DNA of 64,000 nt from Icerya purchasi (GCA_039619475.1 CM077115.1:418446557-418510556); one strand, 5' to 3'. Shown: positions 46,601 to 58,986, counted from the stretch's first letter. Numbers and translations are program-made. Notes: generated by a model not told the origin, from the letters alone.

Positions 46601-47498
46601 ACAATTTAACGTTCAAAAAAATGAAAGAGACAGCGATTGTCTCCCCGTATATTTCTTTAGTTTGGAACATCCGGGTTTCCTCCAGCTTTATAATTAGACC
46701 CTTGGGGCGCCGAAAGCTCAAAGGTTTTGAAAAAAAAAATTTTTTCCTGGGCGTGTGGATATATCGTTGGAAAGATCGCTGTTTGGCGGAAACGAAATCG
46801 TAAGCTATTTCCTTAACGAAATTTTCGAATTTGCCAAAAAGTTTTAAAGAACGCGAAAAGTGAAATGTCTCCCCTATTAGCGCCGTGAGTATTATAACTA
46901 AAAATTTTGAACAAGATTAAAAAAATGCCCATCGACTTATATTTCTCTAGTTTAGTATATCCGGGCTTCCAACTGTAAAATTTGACGTTGTGAGCGCCGA
47001 AGTTCAAAGAATTCGAAAAAATTATTTTTTTCCAGACGTGTTTCGAAAGATCGCTATTTGCCGAGGACGAAATTATAAGTCATTTCTTTAAGGAAACTTC
47101 TGAAGTTGAGGAAAAGTTCCAAAAAGCGCAAAAGATGACCTACGAGTATGTCACTTTCTTGACGACGCGAGTATCATAGTTAAAAATTTTGAATAAGGTT
47201 CGAAATATATACATCCACGTATATTTTTCTAGTTCGGAGGTTTTCAAAGTCAAAATTAGACCCCGGGGAGCGCGGAATACTCGAAATTTTTGCAAAGAAA
47301 ATTTTCTCTTAGTTATGTGATATATCGATTGAGTTCATTTTCTTAACAAAATTTTCGAGACGGCGATAATTTCAAAAAATCGTAAAAAATTACGTCCCCC
47401 TTCCTCTTTGGAGTGGGAAAAGTCAAATTACTTTTTTTTTTGAATTTAATAATAATATGGTTATATTTAAGTTAACAAGCGGAATCCTCGGCGCATAA
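46600..47498 (+). mobile_element. Repeat family E, copy 3 (three tandem core units)
   Basis: Three successive units with anchors GCGCCGAAAGCTCAA (46707), GCGCCGAAGTTCAAA (46993) and GCGCGGAATACTCGAA (47270), i.e. a period of about 280 bp. Each unit runs from TTTCT(C)TAGTTT...CCGGG-like sequence through GATATATCG and CGCTATTTG to a CGCGAAA...GT(C/T)CCCC end. The 3' boundary TTAAGTTAACAAGCGGAATC matches copy 1. The left blocks of copies 1 and 2 are absent. Confidence 0.75.
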
Positions 47499-47554
47499 CC
47501 AAACTCTATGCTCACTCTTTCCAGCTCACAGAACGATTTTTGCAGTTGGCTAAA

Positions 47555-48330
47555 AATCTGCTTCAGGCGTCGGAGCTGCTTTTATTTTTCCTGATCTCAA
47601 CTATTCCGAGTCGTTTCAAAACCCTTCCATTTTCTTCTAACTTTTTGGCCAAATCCATGACTATTTCACGTGCTATCCTTTTTATATCCCCAACATCCAA
47701 TTTATCGAAATTCCTTATATCCCCGGACTCGAAAATCGTTTTATTAGCCATCTCGTCGCCTTTCCTCAAAACCCTCGTCAGATCCTATTATTTTTTATAT
47801 TCGCTCCTTAATTTATAATTCATTAACATCCCGTTCTATCCTAATTGACCTGCTCTGGATTCCCGGCCACTGCGGCAACTAACGATCTTGCTGATTCTTT
47901 AGCATGTCTAGCTACAGTAAATAGATTCTCCTCCCAAAGTTTTCGCCCTCACTCTTATCGTTTTCACCATGACTTTTGGACCGATCTCTACCCGTCTCTT
48001 TTTTCCAATCCTAACTCCTCTTTTAACTTGCTATACAACCCTCTTCTTTCTACCTGGTTTAATCATTTTCTCTGTATCAGCCGTTCTGTTATTTCTTCCA
48101 TAATTCGCCTTCGCTTTAATCACAGTCTGCTTCCTGTCTCCCTCTTTCGTTTTAATATTGCTCAGTCTCCCTTGTGTATCTTTCATCCTCCTATCTTAAA
48201 TTTGATTTGTGATGTAAATCACATTCTATTCGAATGCTCTTATATTTTCTCGGAACGCGCGGCCCCCTTTATTCTAATTTGCTGAACCTTGGCCTCCCGA
48301 CTCCTTACCGTGCTCACTACATTCTTGCTC
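47555..48330 (+). mobile_element. LINE copy (outer), 5' part
   Basis: Plus-strand RNase H and C-terminal region of the poly-A LINE family: LSKFLISPDSKIVLLAI, ADSLACLATVNRFSS, then a 146-codon frame (47845-48285) with SSIIRLRFNHSLLPVSLFRF and LICDVNHILFECS. The reading stops where a minus-strand LINE is inserted and resumes at 49170. Several frameshifts. Confidence 0.8.
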
Positions 48331-49169
48331 TTTTTTTTTTTTTTTTGAGCATGTCGGCTAAGGACGTTACCCAATCCAAAGGTATGACAGCACTAATGAT
48401 TATATAGGAAAAATATTAGAAACAGAACATATGAATGAAGCTAACAAAGGGATAACCAAGGGAGAAGGAAAAGAAAGGATGCTGTGAGCGCTGTAGGGCG
48501 TAGGATAAGACGCAAAAGACCGGAATACAGTATCGCGCGCGTTCTGAAGAAATGAAAGGATATTCAAGCAAAATGTGGTTCGCATCACAAACGAAGTTTG
48601 CTTCTGACGGATCAAATGGACAAAGAGGAGACTGAGTAATGGAGAAACGAAAGAGCGAAGCAGGAAGCAAGCTGTGGTTTAACCGAAGTCTAATTATGGA
48701 TGAAATAGTTGACCGCCTCATGTTGGGGAAATCAAGAAACCACGGAAAAAGAGGAGGAATGGGTTGCATCGATAAGTAAAAGGAAGCAGGATTGGAAAAA
48801 GAAGAAGGATAGAGATTAGACAAACAGTCGCGGCGGCAACGAAAGGAAAGAGGAAGAAGACTTTGGGCCGGAAAATAACTAATAAAGTGACCGTCTGAAG
48901 CAGCCGAACGTGCCAACGAGTCAAGTAACTCGTTACCCGAAATTGCAGAATAATTAGGATAATCTATAATAGATCAATACGGACAGAACGGGAATGAAAT
49001 AGATGCGAAATTAAGGAGAGTATGTGAAGCACGATAAGATCAACGGATGGTTTAGGAAAGGGAGTAACAATGACTTGTAAAACGCCTTTTGAATCAGAAG
49101 ATAAGAGAACCTTGGATGTATTGTTAAGAGAAGCTATAAAAAGGATTGCTTGTAGAATCGCAATAGATT
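48331..49169 (-). mobile_element. LINE copy inserted into the outer LINE
   Basis: Poly-T at about 48331-48345 is the tail of a minus-strand element whose 3' end is GGGTAACGTCCTTAGCCGAC. ORF2 remains: 49170-48964 starts inside RNase H (ILQAILFIASLNN, KVLLSSDSKGVLQVI), and 48916-48416 gives the C-terminal domain (RSTISSIIRLRLNHSLLPAS, VCDANHILLEYPF). The flanks resemble each other (ATTCTTGCTCTTT versus ATTCATCTCTTTC), a possible imperfect target duplication. 5'-truncated and frameshifted. Confidence 0.8.
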
Positions 49170-49345
49170 CATCTCTTTCTGTTGTTCCTGTATTGGTAGT
49201 TATCTTCATTTCTTCTATTTCTAATCGCTTCCTAATATAATCTACAAATTCATACGTTTCATAATTCTGCTAGTCCTTTGTGTTGGATAAATGTCCTGTG
49301 TTGATGCGCCCCAAAAAAAAAGTAAAAAAAAAAAAGTAAAAAAAA
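49170..49345 (+). mobile_element. LINE copy (outer), 3' remainder and tail
   Basis: Continues the interrupted plus-strand LINE: SVVPVLVVIFISSISNRF-LI-stop, then the tail TTGGATAAATGTCCTGTGTT with GATGCGCCCC and an A-rich run. Its sequence picks up exactly where the part ending at 48330 stops when aligned by eye to sister copies. Confidence 0.75.
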
Positions 49346-50552
49346 AACAACAAAAATTACACAAAAAAGAACATGTTTTAATTCCGTAAAATAATTAGGA
49401 TATCTTTTCTAATCCTCGGTAATGTAAGTAAAACAATCTGCGCAATTAACGCTAACCGGGAAACAACGAAGTGGTCTGGTTATACACTTTTATAATTTAC
49501 CTTCGTCAGAGCTTTAACTTTTTTGTTTATTCATTTGTTATTATATTTACAAGCAAAAAACGGGGGGGAAAAATCACACATATTAATTACTAGCAGAATA
49601 AACTGACTGCGTCTCTAACAACGTAATTTTATTCCAGTTGCAGTTTTATTTATTAAGATATAATATAATGTTGGCAGTACTTTCTAATACTGAGCTATAT
49701 TATTAACTGAAAGAATTCAAAATCGAGTAAATTTGTGTTAAATATAACAATTAATAACAGTTACTACAACAAAAAAAGCAAAATGATTATATTTATATCC
49801 AACTCATGTTTTAAAAGTTGTTCTGCGCCTGAAATTACGATTATGTATTTAAAAAAAAGAGATACATAGAATAGAAAAGGAACATAGTTATCCACGATTA
49901 ATTCAAAACTACATATGCGTACCAGGAACTGATTATATTCATGGATTTCTTTCCTTTCGCCGTCTAAACGTAAATGTTGTGTACTTTATTCACAATGTTG
50001 CGTAATAAGCGTGCTCAAAAGTTGTGTTATTTATCGGTACACGTATTACAAAAGAATAGAACTTTCCTATTTGTAAAATGGTACATCTTTTTGCAAAATA
50101 TGAGGGACTAATGTTAAAAATACTATCTTCTGCCAGCGAGTAAACAATGAATTTAATTGATTTTTTTTTGTTATTTTTAATCAGAAAACGAAGATCTTTC
50201 ATTGAAGAAAGGTAAACTGGTAATAAAATGATAAGTACACAATTCGGCAATATATGTACGTGATAAAGTTGGCAATGTTTTAAACGGAACGGTTAACGAT
50301 CGGAATGAAAAGAGAAAGAGACCGCGTTCAGCTTCGTGCAAAGAGTGCTTTTTGCGTCTCTTTCTTTTTCGGCTAGTCTTTGAATTTCTTAGAATTTTTA
50401 TTTTATTTTTTTCTTCCGCGTCTTTCAAAAATTATCCTCAAGTCATAGACGATTCCATTCGATATTACGCCACCAGAGGAGGATCGTTCACCTGAAGCGC
50501 ACTTTGTTTTTTAATATTTTCTATTACTATAAAAAATTAATTTAAACTCCCA
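49346..50552. other. No supported feature
   Basis: AT-rich, no recognisable domain in the short minus-strand frames. Confidence 0.5.
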
Positions 50553-50604
50553 TTTATTAATATTATTATTATTTTTATTATTATAATTATTATTATTATT
50601 TTTA

Positions 50605-50653
<49 letters not shown>
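50553..50653. repeat. (TTA)n microsatellite
   Basis: About 100 bp of TTA trinucleotides with a few TTTTTA interruptions. Confidence 0.95.
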
Positions 50654-50880
50654 CGTTGAACAGTCGTGTTTAACGATGCTATCGAAAAACGTCTCAGAAT
50701 TGGCTGGTGTTTTGTTCATTTGTTTTCAAACGTGTTATATCATAATAGTATTTTTCGTGCTGATCATAACGCTGTTTTCAGAATTTATTTCCATCGAGCA
50801 ATTCGTAAGTTATAATAATTTCAAATTCGATATATCCCCATCCGCGTCCGTTTTTCTGAGTTTACGTTTATTGCGTTAAA

Positions 50881-52215
50881 AATGTCCCTATGTAAGAAGT
50901 GTGTAATAAAACCCTGCCTATCAGTGGTGATCATGTAATCTGTAGTCAGTGCGATGGTCTACATTTCGAATGCAGCGGCTTTTCGCCAAACACGTGGCAA
51001 AGCAGAACATCCGATTTGAAATCTGTGCGGACGTGTAAAATCTGCTGGGAGGCACGCAAAATGCCATCTGGCCCTGAAGGTTATATAAATACGTTATTAT
51101 CAACTAATCAATGTGTCACCCTTTTGTTAGACATTAAAGAGAAGCTAACTAGACTAGATGAGCGATTTGAAGAAGAAGTGTACGCACGCCAATCGTCTGA
51201 CAATCGATTATTGGCGGCATTACACGAAATTCAGTTGCTACGATGAGACAGAAAAAAACTAAGTCTAGAGAATACCTCAACGAACTCGAGCGATATACTA
51301 GACGCGATAACGTTATTAATAACAATGTGCCGGTATCACACGACGTGAATCTGTACGAACCAGTGAAAAAAATCGGTACTTTCACAGGTACTTCACACAC
51401 TGATGTTAACGTCTGTCACAGACTACCGAAACAAAGAAACCAACAACATCCGAATATCGTGGTCAAGTTCTGTCGTCGCGTAGTTTCACAGAATTTATTA
51501 AAAAATAGCATAATTCGTAAACCAACTCTTGGTGATATGGGTTTCGCGGAACCTTTGGCGAAGCAGCGTATTTACGTTAATGAACATTTAACGTATGAAA
51601 ATAACAGACTGTTCCAATCTGCTAGGGGTTTATGCCAGTGTGGTTCGAAATTGCCAGGGTTAGGGACAACAAAATTTTTTTGCTCGCAAAAATGATGATT
51701 CACCATTTATGCGAATAATTAGCGAAGATCAAATAGAAGGCTTAAAGTCGAATCAATGACTATCTATTTTGCAGTATTTTATTTCTCAGTATTGTATTTA
51801 TTGGTTTCTAAATTTATCTACATTTTTTTATATATTTCTTTCTAAGACACTGCTGAATGGAACACTATTAGTTATTAGAAGATGTTTACAGTATGTCTGC
51901 GTATGTAAATGTTCTCATTATTGCGTTATATACTATCTATTATCAGTTCTCCCCTACTTCTTCTCATATTTCTCCGCTCTTAATTTACCTGTATGTGCTC
52001 CTCCACTTTACTGCCGCTAGACCTCTAGATTCAAATTTATATTTCGATGTGTGTTGTTATATTCGTTTATTTTAACTACAAATTTTTCTTCACACATTTA
52101 ATATTCAAGAAACTCTTTCCTTCTCATATTTCGATGACTGCAGAGCTTAAATTATTTATCCTTAACATTAATAGTATCCGCAATAAATTTAACGAATTTT
52201 TAGTCTATATCTAAT
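50881..52215 (+). pseudogene. CR1-like LINE, ORF1 and the start of ORF2
   Basis: ORF1 (50881 to about 51760) encodes a PHD-type zinc finger (CKKC, then CNKTLPISGDHVICSQCDG and TCKIC, residues about 1-55), a coiled-coil region (LDIKEKLTRLDERFEEEVYA) and an RRM-like domain (LNELERYTRRDNV, DVNVCHRLPK, NIVVKFCRRV, IYVNEHLTYENNRLF), closing with MRIISEDQIEGLKSNQ. About four small indels break the frame (near 50895, 51243, 51655 and 51690). After a 370-bp spacer an ATG at 52134 opens an ORF2 start, MTAELKLFILNINSIRNKFN, the N-terminus of the endonuclease, which stops at 52215. The rest of ORF2 is missing. The combination of PHD-type ORF1 and this ORF2 start is typical of CR1-like elements. Confidence 0.75.
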
Positions 52216-55200
52216 AAGTAACATGAATCATACTTCGAGACCCGTTTTCAACCGCTACATGTATTTTTTTTTTTCCTTTGATTATCGTCACCGATTCATT
52301 AAAAAAACCGTTCAGTGACCAAGTACCGCGAAAAGAGACCTTCCTTTAAAACACTACCTCTGACATTTCTGTACTTGTGGCCCTTTGTCCTGGTATCATT
52401 TGAAATATAGCTTCTGCCGTTTTTTATTTTAATGACTATGCGGGAGTTATGAAACGGTTGCCTGATTGCTAATTAAGAACACGAATTCTGCAGAATTCCG
52501 TTTGAAATTATTTAAGCTAGTTATTTTTCCTTGAGTATAGTTTGGCTTTTCGCTCTGAATTTTTATTTCATTTTTTATTTTTATTTGTAAAATTCTTCAT
52601 ATCTACTGTTATAATTTGGTTAATTTCGACTTTTGTCGTCGTCAGCCTTCGAACGCGGTAAGCGTACAAGCCTCTAAAGTAACGACGTAAAACGGGATTA
52701 ATAAATTTAAATCGGTAGTCTGACTTGAGGACGTCAGAATGAAATTTTAAACTAAATTGAGGGATCAAAAAAAAAAAAAAAAAAAAGGAAAAAAAAACCA
52801 GAACTTCCCTTTAAAAAAATTAAACTGTTATCACAACACGCACATATTTTTTTAGGTTGTTTGAATGGTACCGCCGGGGTTACTAGCGAACTGTTGATAA
52901 TTATCGTTTTAAGCTCTTTAGCTAATGAAGTACAACATATGCGTGTTCCAAATTATGAAGAAAGTGGGAAACACAAAACAGTTTTTTACATGGGAATCTT
53001 CAAAAATTAAACGGCAACGTAACCGTAATTACGCAAAAAAACAAAAAACAAAAAAACAAACAAAGAAACAAACAAGAAAACAAACAGAAAAAACCATCGC
53101 GTGTAAAAGAGGAAACAAAGGAAGAAAATTACTGTTGAATAAATTGAAGTTGTCAAATGATCGAAACTCATCCTGAAAATTAGGATTCATTTTTAGCTAA
53201 ATTTGATTAATTTCGCTGGCAAAAAGTGAACGCAATAACAAAAGAGAAGTAGGCTACTGTGACTATACAAAAAATACGAAACAAATATAAAAGGTATAAG
53301 CGTAGACATATTAAATATATATTTCCGATGTAATTCTTATCATACAAACACAGTACAGAACGCGCGAACGCAACTCAAAAGCTATTAAAACATTAGATCA
53401 TACATTTCAATGTAAACAGGATTTTTTTTGCACTTTTTCCTATCAAACTTCTCTTACAAACATATAATCGACAAATCTTCGCCTCCGTCTATTTGTCCCT
53501 TGTGCAATCAATCACTCCTTCCACAGCTTACTGCGTTAATTAGCCTACCGGGAAACATATACAGCGAACTCTTTGAAATGCTACAACTACCATCACAAAA
53601 TATCAATTATAAATTGCGCTATGTTTATCTAACCAAAATACTTCTCTTTACATAAAAGTCTACCATTTTTCGGTTACATAAACTTTTGATATTTCTTTTT
53701 TTTTTGATTTTTTTAAAAATTGTTTTTACAAATAAAATATTGTATTATTTCGTTACAAAATCTACTTTTATTCTATCCTAAGTGAAATTGTTTAGTTTTC
53801 CTTTATTCCCACTGCGTTTCGCGGCCCGTTCCTTCGGACATTAAATTATTTCACTTTGTAAATTTTCATAAAGACTGCAGCGTTCGCATATATTTATTTT
53901 TTTTTACAGAACAAGAAATACATGAATACAATCTAAAAGCGAAATTTAGATTAAAATATCTGAAAACCTGAAACCGCTACAAGAGTATATGTGACAGGAA
54001 TATGTTAAATTTAATTCTATTTAAAGTAAGATATTAACAGTATTTAATTTTTTAAATGCAATGATGATTTTTTTTTTTTTTTTTTTTTTTTTTAATTAGA
54101 ATCTAAGCAAATAATATATTAAATCACTGTCGACCACCACTTTAATCATTTCAGAATTTGTACGCTTAACTTATTTTTCAAAACTTGGGACCTTTAATTA
54201 TAAAATTTTGGGGGTCTCATATTTTTCCTATATTCTAGCGATTGAAATACACCATTTAAAAAAAAGAGTGACCCCCCAGACACTGTGTAAAGAGCTGTGG
54301 ACTTTTTTTTAGTTTCCAGTCTTTCCGCTTTAAGCGTGTATTTTTCCAAAATTCGGTCTCTAAATATCAATATTTTCCGAATTTTATATTTTCCCCGTAT
54401 TCTGGAGACTTTTGTATGCAGTTTAAGAAGAAAATCAGTAGCGTAACTCATATAAAACTGGCTGTGGAATTTTTTTAATTTTTTTTTTTTAAACTCGATT
54501 TTTACATTTTTTAAAATTTGGACCCTTAGTGCAGATTACGAAAGAAGAGTAGCAGCTCTAGACTATTGTAAATATCATAGACCGAACATGTAACAAATTC
54601 ACCAGTCATAGCAAGAATAGGAGAACAACGGAAACTATTCGAAGACATTAAAAATCGAAAAATGAAATATCCTGGCTCATAAAATAAGAGAAAACGGTTT
54701 GTTACGATGGCGGTATAAGGAACGATACATTTCGTCTCCTTCTTCGTGTAACCTGATTCGGGTATAGCTTAACCACTTTTCATGGACTCCACAATTTGCC
54801 GAAATTTGTCTCGACTACTTACGACTTGTAATAATTCTCTTACTTTTAGTTCATGTCTTAATATTTTGGAGCCAAAAAATCTTTTTTATTCGTCTCCTTT
54901 TCCCTTCTACCGCTCCCATCATTATTGTTTACAGAAGGTGAAATGTTGGTTCTCTCATAAAATGTGCAAAGAAATTTGTTTTTCGTTTTCTAATTATGTC
55001 CATTAGTACCGGATCCGTTTGCATCAATTGTAGCGCACCGCCGCATTACTGTAGTTGCGTAAGGATTTCGAATTTGAGGATGAATAACATTCCCCCGGTA
55101 GTGGCAAATATTAAAAATTCCGTTGCAGCATTTTTTATTTCTCTATAAAGAATAATAGAAAATGCTACACTTTCCTTTTTTAACTGTCTGCAATGAGTAC

Positions 55201-55494
55201 AGTAATTAGGCTCGGAGTGCGACTTGTTTGTTTAGATCATGTAATGGAGCTTCGATGATTTCGGTAATGCAAAAAGAGAAATAACGGAACGTGACGTATT
55301 TACTTACGCCTAAAACTGATAAAATATTATTTAAAGTTTATTATTATTTATCATAGTAATCATTTTATTTAAATTTTAACTGATGAATTTTATGGTTTAG
55401 AATGCACTAAAGATAAGATTACCACTGATAACACATTGAACTATCGCTTTCAATTTAATTATTTTTTGCAAAAAAATATCAATTTCAATGCGGA
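52216..55494. other. No supported gene
   Basis: AT-rich sequence with poly-A at 52768-52786 and a poly-T run at about 54067-54093. Frames near 52925-53176 (Lys/Gln-rich) and 53428-53655 have no recognised domain. Confidence 0.5.
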
Positions 55495-55823
55495 ATTTGT
55501 TGTTGTTATGAAATCACGTGACAGCAGAACTGTCAAACTAAACGACACGTCGTGGCACGATTTTTGCCATTTTTTTTTATTGTTCCGACTTTCTCGATGG
55601 ATTTTTCAAAATTTTCTTTCATACAACAAAAAACAAAAGAAACCGCTAATGATCTTTTATACATGCACAATTAATTTTTATATATTGATTTACTATCAAA
55701 GAAGCCCACCGAAACCCGACGAACCGGAATTCATGACAGCGATCGAATACCGAAGATTTTCCACGTTTATTTACATCATAATTGCATAAATTATAATTTC
55801 TTTACTGTGGCGCCATCTATTGA
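55495..55823 (-). repeat. Dispersed repeat family R, copy 2
   Basis: Reverse complement of 17506-17917: shares TTTGTTGTTGTTATGAAATC, CAAAATTTTCTTTCATACAA and GGCGCCATCTATTG with it, minus an internal segment. The 117-codon plus frame over it is a shadow. Confidence 0.8.
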
Positions 55824-56883
55824 CAATATCGGTAAATTGGTAATCGGTGTTTTAGATCGGTGACCACACTTTCGATCAATTTTTATTAATTTTGTAATTT
55901 ATTTATTTGTTTTTTTTTTTTTGACTTTTAAGTAGCCTATCTCTCTGACCCTATAAATAAACTGTCCAAATTTCATAAAAATCAGATGGATAGTTTCGGA
56001 GTCCATAGAAGACATACGGCATATATTCATTTATATATATATATATAGAAGAAGATGTGTACATGAAACAAGACCGCAATAGCAGTTTAGCTTGGCATTC
56101 GTAGTTATATAAACATGTGTGTATCCGCGTTTGGTAAGTTACACTGTTGACGTGCCCAAAGGAAAACAAAGAACACACGTATTATTGCACTTCCTCGTAG
56201 TGTGATTAATGTAATTATCGGACGTCTTACAATTAGATGTATGTTTAAAAACCGTTTATTGCCACTGTAAAAACCACTTACATAATATTCGAACATTTCT
56301 CCTTAGTGCAAAGTAAGTCCCAAATAAGACGTGGCAAACTGAACGGGAAAACCAAGTAGTGCTCACAGAATTCACAAAATAGATGGAATAATTTTAAAAC
56401 TCTCCAAGCATATACATATCTAAACTGCCATGTTAAAACGTAACTAACATAAAAATTTAAAAATATTAATTTCTTCCGTTTAAATCTTAAATATTGTTTA
56501 AGAACTTACGAATTAATTTATACACCTATACGTGTACTCTGGCTGTTGCATCTTTCTTAATAAATGTTTACTACGATTACTTTGATATGTTTTCTTTTTT
56601 TTAAATAATTATCAACAATTTTCTGATCGCTCGACGCTCATCTGTAAATTCTCAATAGTGTATACTCCGTCTTAATCTTATTGAAATGTAATATAATATA
56701 TTTTCAAACTACAAGCTTAAATTATAATAAATTATTTATATTTTCTATAAGTATTATTACAGTCATTTCTTCGTCAACATCCTAAATCTCAAATTAAACA
56801 TATTGCGTAAATCCAACCGGTGAGTCAGAAAAAGTAAAACCAAGTGAAATAATTATTTAAATAAAATTTAAAAAAAAAAAAAT
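55824..56883. other. No supported feature
   Basis: A segment at about 55920-56010 (CCAAATTTCATAAAAATCAG then GTTTCGGAGTCCATA) resembles the 3' part of insect RTE/Helitron-type repeats, but no ends are visible. Otherwise AT-rich. Confidence 0.45.
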
Positions 56884-57300
56884 ACGTTTTTAAAATAGAT
56901 TAACAAGTATAAAATAATTTTTCCTAATCCCATTCAGATTTATAACACCATACAAATTGTTTTGAAAATCTGTGACTGTAAAATTTAATAGTTATAAAAA
57001 AACTTGTAAGATTTACAAACCGAAAAACGTGGAGCATGTGCAATCGATAATTAATAGACGCGTTTATCTAAGTCACTTATGAGATTTTTTTCTACTGCAA
57101 ATGATATGAACTGTTGTGTGATTTTTTCAACGATAGCTATACACTGTGTACGATTGCACACGCTCCACGTTTTTCGATTTGTATTACAATTTTTTTTTAG
57201 GCTATTTACAAATTTTCAAGACAACCTGTATGGTGCGTTAAAAATCTGAATGGGACTAGGAAAACTTGTATTATACTTTTCAGTCCATTTAAGAAACGTG
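56884..57300. mobile_element. Palindromic MITE (foldback)
   Basis: Inverted arms 56884-57046 and 57151-57300 match through CCTA(A/G)TCCCATTCAGATTT and CGAAAAACGTGGAGC(A/G)TGTG with AT-rich gaps between, leaving a loop of about 105 bp. No coding capacity; target duplication not resolved. Confidence 0.75.
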
Positions 57301-57555
57301 TTTTTTCTTCTTCTTTTTGTTAATTTTAATTTAAATAATTATTTTCTGATTTTAAGTCTCATATGTGTGAAATTTCACATCTTGTTGACTACGGCGACAA
57401 CCACGGTGCTCAGCGAGAACATGCATGTGCCCTGTCACAAGCATTCCATTCGGAAAAATGACGTAGGCAGAAGCACAAGCAGGAACATCCTGTCGATGTG
57501 ACAAATACATTCGCTAAACGCGAATGCGTGCCGCTTACCGATACGCTCTTACTGC

Positions 57556-58190
57556 CAGGCCCGGATTAAGTGTATGATAGGCCTGGGGCTACGAAAATAT
57601 TAGGAGCCCTTTTTGGAAATGACAAAATTATCAGTTTTATAGAATAACTCTAAATTTTCTTTAATTTAATTTAATTTAATTATACTATTTTGAATTCACG
57701 AATTAACATATAATTTTATTAATGTAAACAAAACTAAGCATCATATAGGTCTTCTAATGGATAAAATTTTCGATACCAAAAAAAAAAAAGAAATATAATT
57801 TTAAACAATGAATTTTTCAGCAAATTTTAACCAAAGATTTGCATAAAAGGATAGGGTGTGTGAGTGTGTTGCGCGTGTACACACGCACACACATTCATAC
57901 GGACATTTCCTAAAAACGTAGATTCCGATTCGTTATACCCTGAAACAAATTTCTGGTACGTTTTTACGAAACTCGAAATTTTACTATTACGAAGTTTCCC
58001 CCTCTAGGAGGAATTAAAAATAGATACAAAATTATTAACAAATAAATGTATTAAAAAATGCACTTGCTCCGGTAAAGTTAATTCTATTTATTTAAAAAAA
58101 AGTTGATGTATACGACGAATGATAGATTAATTTTTTATTGGGTGTCTCTTGTGGCCCCTTTCCCTAGACCCCCCCCTAAATCCAGGCATG
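57556..58190. mobile_element. hAT-type MITE with 8-bp target duplication
   Basis: Perfect direct repeats CTTACTGC flank the element (57548-57555 and 58191-58198). The ends are inverted repeats, CAGGCCCGGATTAAG on the left and CATGCCTGGATTTAG read from the right, matching at 12 of 15 positions, with further GGCCTGGGGC/GGGGCCAC similarity inside. An 8-bp duplication with CA(G/T)G-type termini fits the hAT superfamily. At 635 bp with no transposase it is non-autonomous. Confidence 0.85.
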
Positions 58191-58231
58191 CTTACTGCTT
58201 GTTCTTACGCGTATCGTGAAGAGAGTCTAAG

Positions 58232-58234
<3 letters not shown>

Positions 58235-58271
<37 letters not shown>
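58235..58271. repeat. (GA)n microsatellite
   Basis: About 18 GA dinucleotides. Confidence 0.95.
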
Positions 58272-58273
<2 letters not shown>

Positions 58274-58428
58274 CGAGTGAGAAAACAAGGAGCAGTATAG
58301 GAGGGGGACGAACTGTTAAAGTGAGGGAGACCGTATTCTGGTATAGAACATCTGCACTAAAGAGAATTCTAGAATAGGCCTGCCTTAAATAAGCCCGTGG
58401 TGCCGTCACTTGGATTAATATCAATATA

Positions 58429-58986
58429 TCTTCTATATAATAAAAACGTTGATGATCGGCTTGATCGATTTAGCTGTTTTTTTTTGTTGCGTTTGTAATT
58501 GTCAGAAGAAGGTTTGTATGGAGAAAAAAAAAAGTTAGAAAAGTTGCACGGAAAATGGCCAAATTCGCAAAAATAAAACATTAAAACATTGCGCCAAATG
58601 AGTGATTAGAATAATAACATATTAAATTGAACGAATAGCTGGCCACGTTTGAATTATAATGTATAATTCGATATTAAACAGTTCGAAAAATAAATAAAAA
58701 TGTAGCGTTCTACAACAATTTTAGTGAAAGCCTGCGAATACAATCGTAATTTTACAATGCAGAAGAATACTATGCTTTTTGTGTTGTTAGAAAGCCACTT
58801 ATCTTAAAAATGCTGCAATCCGTTTCCTTTAAACCTAATCGTATATGTGAAAAACAAAAAAAAAAAATCAGCCAAATCCGTCTTTACTTTGTTTACATGT
58901 TTCTAATAGTTTTTTACATATTCATAAAACGACCATTAATAAATTTTTAGAAAACTAAACGGGACAACGTTAGTCGGGTCATCTAG
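58429..58986 (+). mobile_element. Short non-autonomous Helitron
   Basis: Begins A|TCTTCTATATAATAAAAACG and ends CGGGACAACGTTAGTCGGGT then CATCTAG|T: 5' TC, 3' CTAG and an A/T target site, all as expected of Helitrons. The subterminal GATCGATTTAGCTGTTTTTT resembles that in repeat family R. 558 bp, no coding capacity. The terminal hairpin is weak. Confidence 0.7.
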
